Origin: Caldilineaceae bacterium
GTDB taxonomy: Bacteria > Chloroflexota > Anaerolineae > Caldilineales > Caldilineaceae
Length of the DNA stretch: 64,000 nt
NCBI GenBank assembly: GCA_020634755.1
Contig: JACKBC010000001.1
Coordinates: forward strand, 496,001 to 560,000
Reading direction: 5' to 3'
Numbering within the stretch: position 1 is the stretch's first letter; each line of letters starts with the position of its first letter. This document shows, one piece after another, positions 38,301 through 44,957 of this stretch. The translations under genes and the position numbers were made by a program. The notes beneath the pieces are model-generated. The model made no database searches. It was not told the origin of the DNA and worked only from the letters and a program-made list of their open reading frames with translations.

Positions 38301-41300
38301 CCGAACTGGGCCAGTACGATCTGGCGCTGGAACCGTATCAGCAGGCGCTCTCTTTGGCCCGCCAAAATGGCGACCACGAGCGCGAGGGGAAAACGCTGCT
38401 CGATATTGGCCGCGTCTATCGCACGCTGGGTCAGAATGAGCAGGCGTTGACCACCTTTACCGAGGCGCTGACCACGGCCCGCCAACTGGATGACAAAGTG
38501 CTCATCGGCAAGGTGCAGACCGAGGTGGGCAAAGTCTATCGCACGCTGGAGCGGTACGATGACGCCGCCGACGCTTTTAATGTGGCGCTCAAACTGTGGC
38601 AAGAGCTGGGCGATCAGACCAACTTGGTTAAGCTCAATGTAGAGCTGGGCAAAACCTATCGCCTGTTGGGCGACAATGACCGGGCGTTGGAATATAACCA
38701 GTCTGTGCTCACCATTGCGCGGGAATCTGATGATCGTAGCCTAGAGGCATATGCACTGGAGGAGATGGGTGCAGCCTACCTGAAGTTGGAAGATGTTGAA
38801 AAAGCCGGCCAGGCCTTTGCCGACCGGTTGGTGATCGCCCGTGAACTGGGCGATGTGGCCATGGAGGGCGAGACGCTCATCGAGCTGGCGCGCTTGCAGC
38901 GTGATGCGGGTGACCTAAACGAATCGCTTGCATCCTATCAGGGTGCGCTGGACGCGGCGCGCGCGCTCAACGACCCGGCGCTGGAGCAAGAAGCGCTGCT
39001 CGGCGTGGGCAATATGCAATTTGCGCTGGGGCAGTTAGAAGAGGCGGAAGCGGTCTTCCGCGATATTGTGGCGCTGGCCACCGCCAATGGCGACCCCAAA
39101 CTGCAAGTGGATGCGCTGGAAAAAAGCGCGCGCATTTTCCGCGATCAGGGGCGCACGGACGAAGCGCTCCAGTTCTATCAGGACATGATTGGCATTGCGC
39201 GCACAATGAGCGATCTGGCGCTGGAAGAGCGCGGCTTGGAAAATATTGGCAATCTGTACCGCCAAACCGGGCAGACTGAAGAGGCGCTCTCCCACTATCA
39301 ACAGGCGCTGGAACTGAGCCGCCGCACTGAAAATCAGGCCGGCGAGCTGGATGCGCTGGAAAACATTGCCAAGCTGTATGATGGCGAGGGCCGTCTGGAT
39401 GACGCGTTGGCCGCTTTCCAGGAGATGCAGACGCTGGCCCGCACGCTGGGCGATGTGGACAAGGAACGCACTGCGCTGCTGGGCATTGGCTCATTGCAAG
39501 AGGTGGCTGGTGAGCTGGAGCAGGCGCTGGAAACCTATGAGCAAGTGCTGGCGGCCGCCGAGAGCGATGGCGACCAAGCGCTGGCGAATGACACCAATCT
39601 GCGCATAGCCGGTCTGTATAAGCTGCTGGGTGACTATGAGCACGCGCTGACGATTTATACCGATCTGCTGACGCTGTGGCAAAACACAGATGACCGCGCT
39701 AGCGAAGGCGCCACCTTGGAAGCCATTGGCGTGGCCTATGATGAACTGGGTCAGTTTGATGAGGCGCTTAGCTATTACAAGCAAGCCGCCGATATCTACG
39801 AGGCCATCCACGATCCCACCAGCCAGGTGGCCGCGCTCAACAACACGGGCGACATGCGTTATGAAATGGGCGACTTTGCTCGGGCGCTGGAAGACTTTAC
39901 GCGGGCAGACACGCTGGCGCAGCAAGCCAGCGATTTGGACTTGCGCGGCCAGGCCTTAATCAACATTGGGCGCACGCACGAAGCGCTGGGTGAATATGAT
40001 GACGCGCTGACCTTCTATCAACAGGCGCTGGGCGTGCGGCGGGATATTGTGAATAGCTTGGCCGGCGCCACCGAGGTTGATAATCGCAACCTGCTGTCGG
40101 CAGAAGGCGGCATCCTCACCGCCATTGGCGATGTCTATATTGAACAGAAGCAATATGAACAGGCGCTGGTCGTCTACAACGAAGCGTTGGACCTGGCCCG
40201 CCAGGCCGAGGACCTGAAGCTTGAGTCGGCCGTCTGTGTTAATATGGGCCGCGCCTACACCAACTCGCGCCAGCCCGAATCGGCGCTGGATGTGTTGCAG
40301 CAGGCGTTGGATATTCAGCGCCAACTGGGCGATCGCATGTCCGAGGCCAAAACGCTTTCGACCATGGGGCGCATTTATCTGTCGCTTTCGCAGTTTGCCC
40401 GAGCTGAAGAATTCTATCGCAGCAGTATGGATATTGTGCAGCAAATGGAAGAGCTGCCCGAAGTGAGCAACATTCTGGCTGGGTTGGGCCGCGTCTTTGA
40501 AGGGCAAGGCGATACCGCGCAGGCCATTGAAAATTACGAACAGTCGGTGCAGGTGGTCGATGCGGCCGCAGCCAAGGTTGACACCTATCAGCGGCTGATC
40601 AAGCTGCTTTGGAACGAGCAGCGTTTTGATGAGGCGTTTACCTATGCCGAACAAGCCCGGGCGCAGACCTTCTTGGACCCGCGCGGCAATCCGTGGCTTG
40701 AATATGAATCGCCGGACTTTTCGCCACTGGTGCGCGAAGAGCAATCCTTGCGGCGCCGCATTGCGGGGCTCAAGCGGGCCGAGCGGCGGGCGCAGGATAA
40801 ACCCACGGACCAGACCAATCAGGCGCTGGTGGACCGGCTGCACAATCAGCTACAGGAGACGAATCGTTCGTACGACCAAATTGTAACGCAGCTCAAGCAG
40901 GTCGAGCCCGAATACGCCTCGTTTATCAGTACGGACTCGACCACAATTCAGCAAGTGCAGCAGGACTTGCTCGATGGTGACACCACGCTGGTCAAGTACT
41001 TTATTCTGAACAAAGAGGCCGTGGCCTGGGTTATTGACAAAGATCAGGCCGCACTGGTGGCGCTTGATATTTCATACAACGAACTGGTGGATCAGGTGGG
41101 CAAGATGCGCACCCAGATCGAGAGTCGAGATGAAGATCTGAGCCAGGCCGCCGCGCTGTATGATAGCCTGTTCCGTCCGCTGACTGGCCACATCAAGCAC
41201 GCCAATATCATCATCATGCCGCACAGCGTGCTCACCTATCTGCCCTTTGCCGCCCTGTGGGATGCAGAAAACCAGCGCTATCTGGTGGAAGATTACGCCG

Positions 41301-42331
41301 TGAGCTATGCGCCCAGCGCGTCCGTTCTGCGCTTTGCGCAACAGAAGCGCAACCCGGATCAGAATCGGATTGTGGCCGTGGGCGATCCCGATGGCGAGCA
41401 GATCGCTGCCGACTTGGAAGTGCAGGCCGCGGCCAATGCCTTTGGCGCCACCGCCAAGGTTGCACAGGAAGCCACAGAGACGCTTGTGGTTGAGCAGGCG
41501 CCCAATGCCGATTTTCTGCATCTGGCGGCTCCGGGCATCTATAAGCCGTTTGGCTCGCTCTTTAGCAGCATCGATCTGCGTGCGGATGACCAGAATGACG
41601 GGAAGCTGGAGGTACATGAAATCTTTGGCCTGAATCTGGCCGATGCCAATCTGGTTACGGTGTCGGATAGCGCGGCGGAGCTGAATGTGGAAAGCAACGG
41701 CGAGGAAATTGTGGAGATGAATCGCGCGTTCCACTTTGCCGGTGCGCCATCGGTGGTTTCTACGCTGTGGCAGGTGGATGATGACGCCACGGCTGAACTC
41801 ATCGGCACCTTCTACGCCAGCCTGCGCGATGGCATGACCACCGCCGAAGCGCTGCGCGCCGGCCAGCTCAAGCTGTTGAAAGAGAGCGCCAAGAGCGATC
41901 CCTTCTACTGGAGTGCGTTTAGCCTCTTTGGCGATTACTTGGGCGAGGGGCAGGTGCAGATGAGTGCGCCACCCGCCGCGGTGTTGGGCACAACCGATGC
42001 CATTACGAGCGAAAATGCAGCGGCGGCGGCCGATGCCGCCGAAACCAGCGCGACCGAAACCACCTCCAGCACGACCATTATGGATGTGTCGGAAGTGGCC
42101 AGCGGGCCGGGGCGCATTGACACATCCATTGCGTCAAATAGCTCATCCACAGGTGAAGAGAGCGCCGAAGCGGCCAATGCCGAAGCGCCCGCGGAGAATT
42201 CTGATCTGTCTGGCCCGGCGCTGTTTGATGCAGCCAATACCTTCTGCAATGGCTTTACCATTCCGGTGGGGTTGGTGCTGTTGGCTGGTATTTGGCAGCG
42301 CTTTGGGCGCAAACGGGAGGATGAGGAATAG
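32354..42331 (+). CDS. Giant exported TPR protein with degenerate CHAT domain and C-terminal anchor
   Basis: This 3,325-residue protein starts with a signal peptide (FINYILIVIILVSQ...VMAQ). About 2,700 residues of TPR units of 36-40 residues follow (roughly 65-70 by length), with consensus GD..LEA..L..IG..Y..LG.YD.AL..YE.AL..A. A CHAT (caspase-like) domain spans about 2879-3195. The usual HxATHG is HLAAPG, placing Pro3060 at the catalytic His, and LSAC reads SDS, placing Ser3106 at the catalytic Cys. An Ala/Thr/Ser-rich linker leads to a membrane helix (FTIPVGLVLLAGIW) and a basic/acidic tail. GGAGGA precedes the ATG, 15 bp after the polymerase/epimerase stop, so the two are probably co-transcribed. 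It is likely a scaffold, not a protease. Confidence 0.9.
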   Translation: MRKTSLKRFINYILIVIILVSQIPTPVMAQQGTPPATAAPGTPAETLAVAHERFDTGLALIDQHKWTEALGHLDTAYLYYLAINKQDRAARSLQYIGIARTALGEYDRAIKAFDESIEIWRTLGDQTHEAKLRIFLGRAYAGRENYPQALQSYQDAIKIAREIGDLVLLGDTIAEMGRIYQDLGQGNQVVGLFQQALAISNQSGDRELTANASAGIARAFRDSAQPQLALQSAQQALTAAQEIGDLGLAAKMLVEMARAYRDMGQPAQAVQPYQQAQTLAMMVGDSQLETKIYAEMGQIGQALGRYDQAIDAYKSTLALAQIQGDMSLQADAYSEMAGAYESLKAYDDAISSYEATIGLAQQLGDRGLEIRSLLKLIALYWDAGRCDQALTAAQQALELARAYGDLRLLAEVLVEVGRLNRLAGLFDEAIPAYEEALEIARTLGDRPFEANILLDLGSTRRTAGQYEEALTEYRQAQAIAQELGDLKLEAEAWSNIGGLAREAGRYGDALDPYNRALLLARQLGDRNLEAWILDGIGRSYRDLGDASRSLQNYQAALTIARGLNDPKLIGVVLADMGEEYRINAEFNLALDRQQEALVVARQISPVALGCFGTDASDLEGRVLYELGRVYRDQNEFSLALDYYEQSMSFAEQYSYFALKSTVLSDMGRAYRGQEDYPKALEVYQQALQIANESDDREVAGKTWADLGKVYRDMVDYDNAITAYTNARDIAVEFKNYELAGAVLLDMGQVYRNMNDAESALATYDQALKLGQQSNQPKLAAQAYEGMGDIYRGDSQMAEAQSAYESALAIAEEHSDPDLAGEILIALAKVYRSTGEYEKALAAAQKLGDSDLQEKVLGDIGKVYRDAGQYDRALTLYEDALNFARANQDNVLEAKALGQIADLYRITGEPNRALQAYEDALFISRGLDNPTLEGQLYAGAGNVYQQLTQFDDALVAFENMLDIAIRLNDRGMEAEANLNIGRAYRDLGDLTRALDAYDEALRIGRRTGDVQLEVETLTNIGEAYQQLDQPDRALVSYEDALDTVRKIEHQMDVEGELLTKIGSVHQGLGHSEQALDAFEEALTIARRAKNQLLEAEVYLDIARIHYDGGAYDKALEANQSALEIALDLHNFELESQAQLNMGRAYRELARYDEALDAYDDVLRLAVRLDDAQMEAQTLADMGKIQKIQGDVDQALSSFEDGLRVAQRLNDVELQANLLSEIGETHQLFEQYGQAIDAFEQALEIARSTDNIADEAKLLVKIGRAYSSDDKPEPALDAFGDALRVARRAGDLSIEGRTLMDLAQLQQEQAQLDNALNSYEDALVVVRKLDDLRLEGEVLAGIGQIYQAQGQAAEALDAYQETLIIAQRLNDAALIGAAYANVGKMHRDLGQYQDALDAFQDALTVAEEAGDVRLHADMLASIGRVQRDAGQCDLALTSFQQTLEFAQTQGDRLLELETLANIGQVYRLQQNYEAALEPLQQAQTLARALENDAAESTVLYDIGRAYRDLDDQAQAIVFYQQALEQLQRTPNVDVAAEIDLLHSLSQAYLATGDTGAAQMSAEQALALARQIGNKMLEGELLLTQGRILRAAGQYTDAMQALNQARDIALVSGAAALEASALYDLAAAHRGLGEQDKALALYEQVLTYATVDGDQELAINVLANVGSVYRAQENFDQALVSYQDALMKVQGLSVLNGGCGSLARPALEANIYENMGQLYRMMENYDLALESYTSAQTIAQDIGDAKLLSSVQVGLVRTYQGMGEYGQALQLAQLIGDPTLEDKVLANIGSAFREQGDYGQALQPYEDALQLAQDSGDRSLEAKAYANLGRVYGALRQFDDAVTNYEAALPIAQELGATELEVNTLVELGELYRTSDQNELALDAYIQTLPLLDESADPALTMQVYNDLGEAQQAVGSNDEALVSFQKALDLATAANNTDVEAELLTRIAKTYRALGQFDEALAMAQQIGNLELADKTLSDIGEFYTELGQYDLALEPYQQALSLARQNGDHEREGKTLLDIGRVYRTLGQNEQALTTFTEALTTARQLDDKVLIGKVQTEVGKVYRTLERYDDAADAFNVALKLWQELGDQTNLVKLNVELGKTYRLLGDNDRALEYNQSVLTIARESDDRSLEAYALEEMGAAYLKLEDVEKAGQAFADRLVIARELGDVAMEGETLIELARLQRDAGDLNESLASYQGALDAARALNDPALEQEALLGVGNMQFALGQLEEAEAVFRDIVALATANGDPKLQVDALEKSARIFRDQGRTDEALQFYQDMIGIARTMSDLALEERGLENIGNLYRQTGQTEEALSHYQQALELSRRTENQAGELDALENIAKLYDGEGRLDDALAAFQEMQTLARTLGDVDKERTALLGIGSLQEVAGELEQALETYEQVLAAAESDGDQALANDTNLRIAGLYKLLGDYEHALTIYTDLLTLWQNTDDRASEGATLEAIGVAYDELGQFDEALSYYKQAADIYEAIHDPTSQVAALNNTGDMRYEMGDFARALEDFTRADTLAQQASDLDLRGQALINIGRTHEALGEYDDALTFYQQALGVRRDIVNSLAGATEVDNRNLLSAEGGILTAIGDVYIEQKQYEQALVVYNEALDLARQAEDLKLESAVCVNMGRAYTNSRQPESALDVLQQALDIQRQLGDRMSEAKTLSTMGRIYLSLSQFARAEEFYRSSMDIVQQMEELPEVSNILAGLGRVFEGQGDTAQAIENYEQSVQVVDAAAAKVDTYQRLIKLLWNEQRFDEAFTYAEQARAQTFLDPRGNPWLEYESPDFSPLVREEQSLRRRIAGLKRAERRAQDKPTDQTNQALVDRLHNQLQETNRSYDQIVTQLKQVEPEYASFISTDSTTIQQVQQDLLDGDTTLVKYFILNKEAVAWVIDKDQAALVALDISYNELVDQVGKMRTQIESRDEDLSQAAALYDSLFRPLTGHIKHANIIIMPHSVLTYLPFAALWDAENQRYLVEDYAVSYAPSASVLRFAQQKRNPDQNRIVAVGDPDGEQIAADLEVQAAANAFGATAKVAQEATETLVVEQAPNADFLHLAAPGIYKPFGSLFSSIDLRADDQNDGKLEVHEIFGLNLADANLVTVSDSAAELNVESNGEEIVEMNRAFHFAGAPSVVSTLWQVDDDATAELIGTFYASLRDGMTTAEALRAGQLKLLKESAKSDPFYWSAFSLFGDYLGEGQVQMSAPPAAVLGTTDAITSENAAAAADAAETSATETTSSTTIMDVSEVASGPGRIDTSIASNSSSTGEESAEAANAEAPAENSDLSGPALFDAANTFCNGFTIPVGLVLLAGIWQRFGRKREDEE

Positions 42332-42472
42332 CGAGTCGCTCTGCCCACATGCGGCTGAGCCTGTGCTAAGCCTGACTTCCTCTTCTCTGTTTGAGCTGTA
42401 TTTCGGCAGTGAAGAGATTCTATCCAAAAGACGGTACCGCTTTCTAGTCGGAGATGCCCCGACTGAAGACGG

Positions 42473-42508
42473 AATGAGGTCTGCGCCATCTGCGCAGACC
42501 TCATTTTT
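42473..42508 (+). terminator. Intrinsic terminator after the TPR-CHAT gene
   Basis: AATGAGGTCTGCGC (42473-42486) and GCGCAGACCTCATT (42492-42505) form a 14-bp stem with a 5-nt loop and end in TTTTT. It lies 142 bp past the stop and closes the two-gene unit. Confidence 0.9.
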
Positions 42509-42623
42509 ATATAACCTGGATTTGGAGTTCGCTTAGAAACCGGGGTGGTGACATTGGTCACTATGCCGGTCTCTTTTTTTACAGGTTTTTTGGCATCGCT
42601 TTGAATTCGCTCCATAAATTAAT

Positions 42624-42702
42624 CACTTACGCCAGCCTGGCGTAAAATCACATCGCATGCCAACAGCTTCACGTCTGGCAATCCACAGGCGCTGCATAAG
42701 TC
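42624..42702. repeat. Family 1 related element
   Basis: The left end CACTTACGCCAGC and the right end GCTGCATAAGTC(GTGA) are inverted with two mismatches, 79 bp in length. A short inner CCAGCCTGGCG palindrome follows the left end. Confidence 0.7.
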
Positions 42703-42782
42703 GTGAAATTGTGTATTATCCTCTGGCTTTCCCCAAGTATACCCCACACACCGTGACCTCTCTACATGGCCTTCCCGCGCGT

Positions 42783-42816
42783 GGAAGCGTTTTGGAAGCG
42801 TTTGCCCCCGTATAAT
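42783..42816 (+). promoter_or_regulatory. Candidate promoter for the CAP lipoprotein gene
   Basis: A perfect -10 hexamer TATAAT (42811-42816) follows two direct 11-bp copies of GGAAGCGTTT(T/G) at 42783-42804, which occupy the -35 area. No consensus -35 is present, so the direct repeats may be activator sites. The start codon is 64 bp downstream. Confidence 0.45.
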
Positions 42817-42879
42817 GGGCGCACAGCCAGAAATTAATTCTGGAAACACAAATCATATCTCATAAATGGGAGTATAACA

Positions 42880-44682
42880 ATGAAAAAAATTCTTATCCTT
42901 GCCATCCTGGTGAGCATGGTTTTGGCGGCGTGTGAAGCTTTGCCATTAAACGACGCACCGCCTGCCGCAGATGAATCAACTTCTGCTACATCATCTGCTG
43001 ACGAAGTCGCTTCGAGTGAGCAGGCGCCCAGAACCGGTCGATTCACCGGCGCGGCCCCGGCTGCCGCCAGCCCGGCGGATGCAGCGCAGGTGGACCTGAA
43101 CGCGCTGGCGCGGCAGATCTTCGAAGAAGTAAACAAAGTTCGCACCAATCCGACAGCACTGGCCACGAACCTGGCCGCCATGAAGCAGGGCCTCCAGTCA
43201 TCATCGGGATCAATCTCTTCGATGACGCTTACCGACGGAACGACCATGGGTATCCGCACGTCGGATCTGGGATACCTCGACAGCGCCATCTCTACGGCGC
43301 AGACGCTGCAACCGATGGCCCCGTTGACCTGGTCCGAAGGGCTGGCCCAAGCGACCAAAAACTACGCCATACGCAACCCGCAAGGTCACAGCGATTTTGG
43401 GACGACCATGTCCTCGCGCGCCGCGGAGTTTGGCCAGGCGAATGGCAGTATGGCGGAGTCCATCAACTACGGCGGCGCTACGGGACTCAACCAGACCTAT
43501 GGGCTCTACATCGATGCCGGAGTGACAAGTCTCGGTCATCGGACGATGATGATCGATCCCAAATACACCGATTTTGGCGTCGGCTGCTTCTACCCGAACA
43601 ACTATAACGACATCACCTGTGTTCTGAATTATGCTGAGAACTGGGTGGAAAAGATGAATATGGTGAAGCCCGAAATCGGCAAGCAGTATGCGCACAGCGA
43701 GGGGGACGGCAAGTTCCGGTACTTCGTATTGAGCAGTGTTACCAATCGCGGGCAGTTTCCGGTTCGCATCGAAGTGTGTCCGGACAAAATGGGTTGGGTG
43801 GACATGCCGGATACCGCGGGCTTGACAACCGTTGAAGCAGCGCTGGCGGAAGGCCTTGTTGCGACGAACACTCCTTGCGCCACGGACGCGGCCCCACACG
43901 GCATTCTGAACAACGGCGCGTCGCTACCCGTCACGTCGTCGAGCGGGCAAAATGAACAAACTCAGGAAGTAAAACTTCCTTTCGTTGCTGGAAACGCTAT
44001 GGTGCAGGGTCAAAAATATTTCTCCGAATCTGGCAATCACTACCTCATCTTCCAAACCGACGGCAACCTTGTCGTGTACACGGCGGACGATAAATATGTC
44101 TGGGGGATCGGCGCACTTACAAGAGAATATCAGCAAGCGCAAAGTGTCAGCATGGAGGCCGATGGAAACTTTGTCGTCCGTGGCGCGGACAACGCTAAAA
44201 TCTGGTCGGCCTTGCAAGCGAATCCGGATGCCAGCGCATCGCTGACGCTGACGCCTGAAGGCGCGCTCCAGCTTGTGTCCGGCGCCGGCGTATTATGGTC
44301 TAGCATAGAGCGTCCTTTTGACGAACCCACTGATGGGAGACTCCCCTTGACCGCCGGCCAAACCCTCACCGAGCGCGAGAAATATTTCTCGGAATCGGGC
44401 AATCACTACCTCGTCTTCCAAACCGATGGCAACCTTGTTGTGTATACTGCCGACGATAAATTTGTCTGGGGCCTCAATACGGTTACAGATAGGTACCAGC
44501 AAGCGGTCAGTGTTCAGATGCAGTCCGACGGCAATCTTGTGGTCCGTGGCGCAGACAACCAACCCGTTTGGTCAGCGCTGGACGCCAATCCTGACCCCGG
44601 GGCATCGCTGGTCCTGACGCCCGAAGGCGTACTCCAACTCGTCTCCGGCAGCGGCGATATAATGTGGACCAGCGATAGGTAA
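42880..44682 (+). CDS. CAP/SCP-domain lipoprotein with two bulb-type lectin domains
   Basis: This 600-residue lipoprotein has a lipobox VLAAC with predicted lipid at Cys18, then an Ala/Ser-rich spacer. The CAP/SCP domain at about 70-260 retains its metal-site residues: His in PQGHSDF, Glu in MAESINYGG and His in SLGHRTMM. It ends with a C-terminal pair of bulb-lectin domains (about 370-475 and 490-600). Each lectin has QTDGNLVVY and a second S/ADGNxVV motif, the QxDxNxVxY mannose-binding pattern. The two lectin domains are close to three-quarters identical, pointing to a recent internal duplication. It is probably anchored at the surface and binds polysaccharide through the lectins. Confidence 0.88.
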   Translation: MKKILILAILVSMVLAACEALPLNDAPPAADESTSATSSADEVASSEQAPRTGRFTGAAPAAASPADAAQVDLNALARQIFEEVNKVRTNPTALATNLAAMKQGLQSSSGSISSMTLTDGTTMGIRTSDLGYLDSAISTAQTLQPMAPLTWSEGLAQATKNYAIRNPQGHSDFGTTMSSRAAEFGQANGSMAESINYGGATGLNQTYGLYIDAGVTSLGHRTMMIDPKYTDFGVGCFYPNNYNDITCVLNYAENWVEKMNMVKPEIGKQYAHSEGDGKFRYFVLSSVTNRGQFPVRIEVCPDKMGWVDMPDTAGLTTVEAALAEGLVATNTPCATDAAPHGILNNGASLPVTSSSGQNEQTQEVKLPFVAGNAMVQGQKYFSESGNHYLIFQTDGNLVVYTADDKYVWGIGALTREYQQAQSVSMEADGNFVVRGADNAKIWSALQANPDASASLTLTPEGALQLVSGAGVLWSSIERPFDEPTDGRLPLTAGQTLTEREKYFSESGNHYLVFQTDGNLVVYTADDKFVWGLNTVTDRYQQAVSVQMQSDGNLVVRGADNQPVWSALDANPDPGASLVLTPEGVLQLVSGSGDIMWTSDR

Positions 44683-44740
44683 GCGTCTCCGTAGACGGAA
44701 ACACAATCCGCCACGGTCAATACAATTATCAGTAACTACT

Positions 44741-44806
44741 CAGCCGTCCCTTGAACCTGTTGAAGACCGGTTTTGCCTTCGACAGGCTCAGGGGACGAGT
44801 GGGCTG
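44741..44806. repeat. Family 3 hairpin (TTCGACAGGCTC type)
   Basis: GTCCCTTGAACCTGTTGAAG and CTTCGACAGGCTCAGGGGAC form an imperfect inverted repeat, extended by CAGCC/GGGCTG. It shares the TTCGACARGCTCAGG core with 54691-54721 and, inverted, with 12797-12820. Confidence 0.65.
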
Positions 44807-44957
44807 AATCAGTTGGTAGCGAAAAATGCTGGCAAACAGAGCACGTTTCAAAGAGACAAAAAATCTGTGGCCATCTGTCTAATCTGTGTTCCATTTTCTG
44901 AACGGTTTGAGGCGCAGCTTCGCTGAATTGTTACCAAAGTTTTTAGGAGACCAGTTC

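Larger units (their letters stand above)
42332..42879. other. 548-bp interval between the TPR-CHAT and CAP genes
   Basis: It holds the terminator at 42473-42508, a family 1 element at 42624-42702, and a candidate promoter with TATAAT at 42811-42816. Otherwise no gene was seen. Confidence 0.6.

Noticed and set aside
32500..40600. Possible CRISPR or satellite array suggested by regular repetition
   Set aside because: The periodicity of about 110-120 bp is the coding of TPR units in one continuous frame; repeats are not identical and have no spacers.
41519..41670. Active caspase-like protease
   Set aside because: Both catalytic positions are substituted (Pro for His, Ser for Cys).
32535..42615. 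Many long open frames on the opposite strand and other frames of the TPR-CHAT gene
   Set aside because: They are shadows of a biased, repetitive coding sequence; none has a ribosome site or independent motif.
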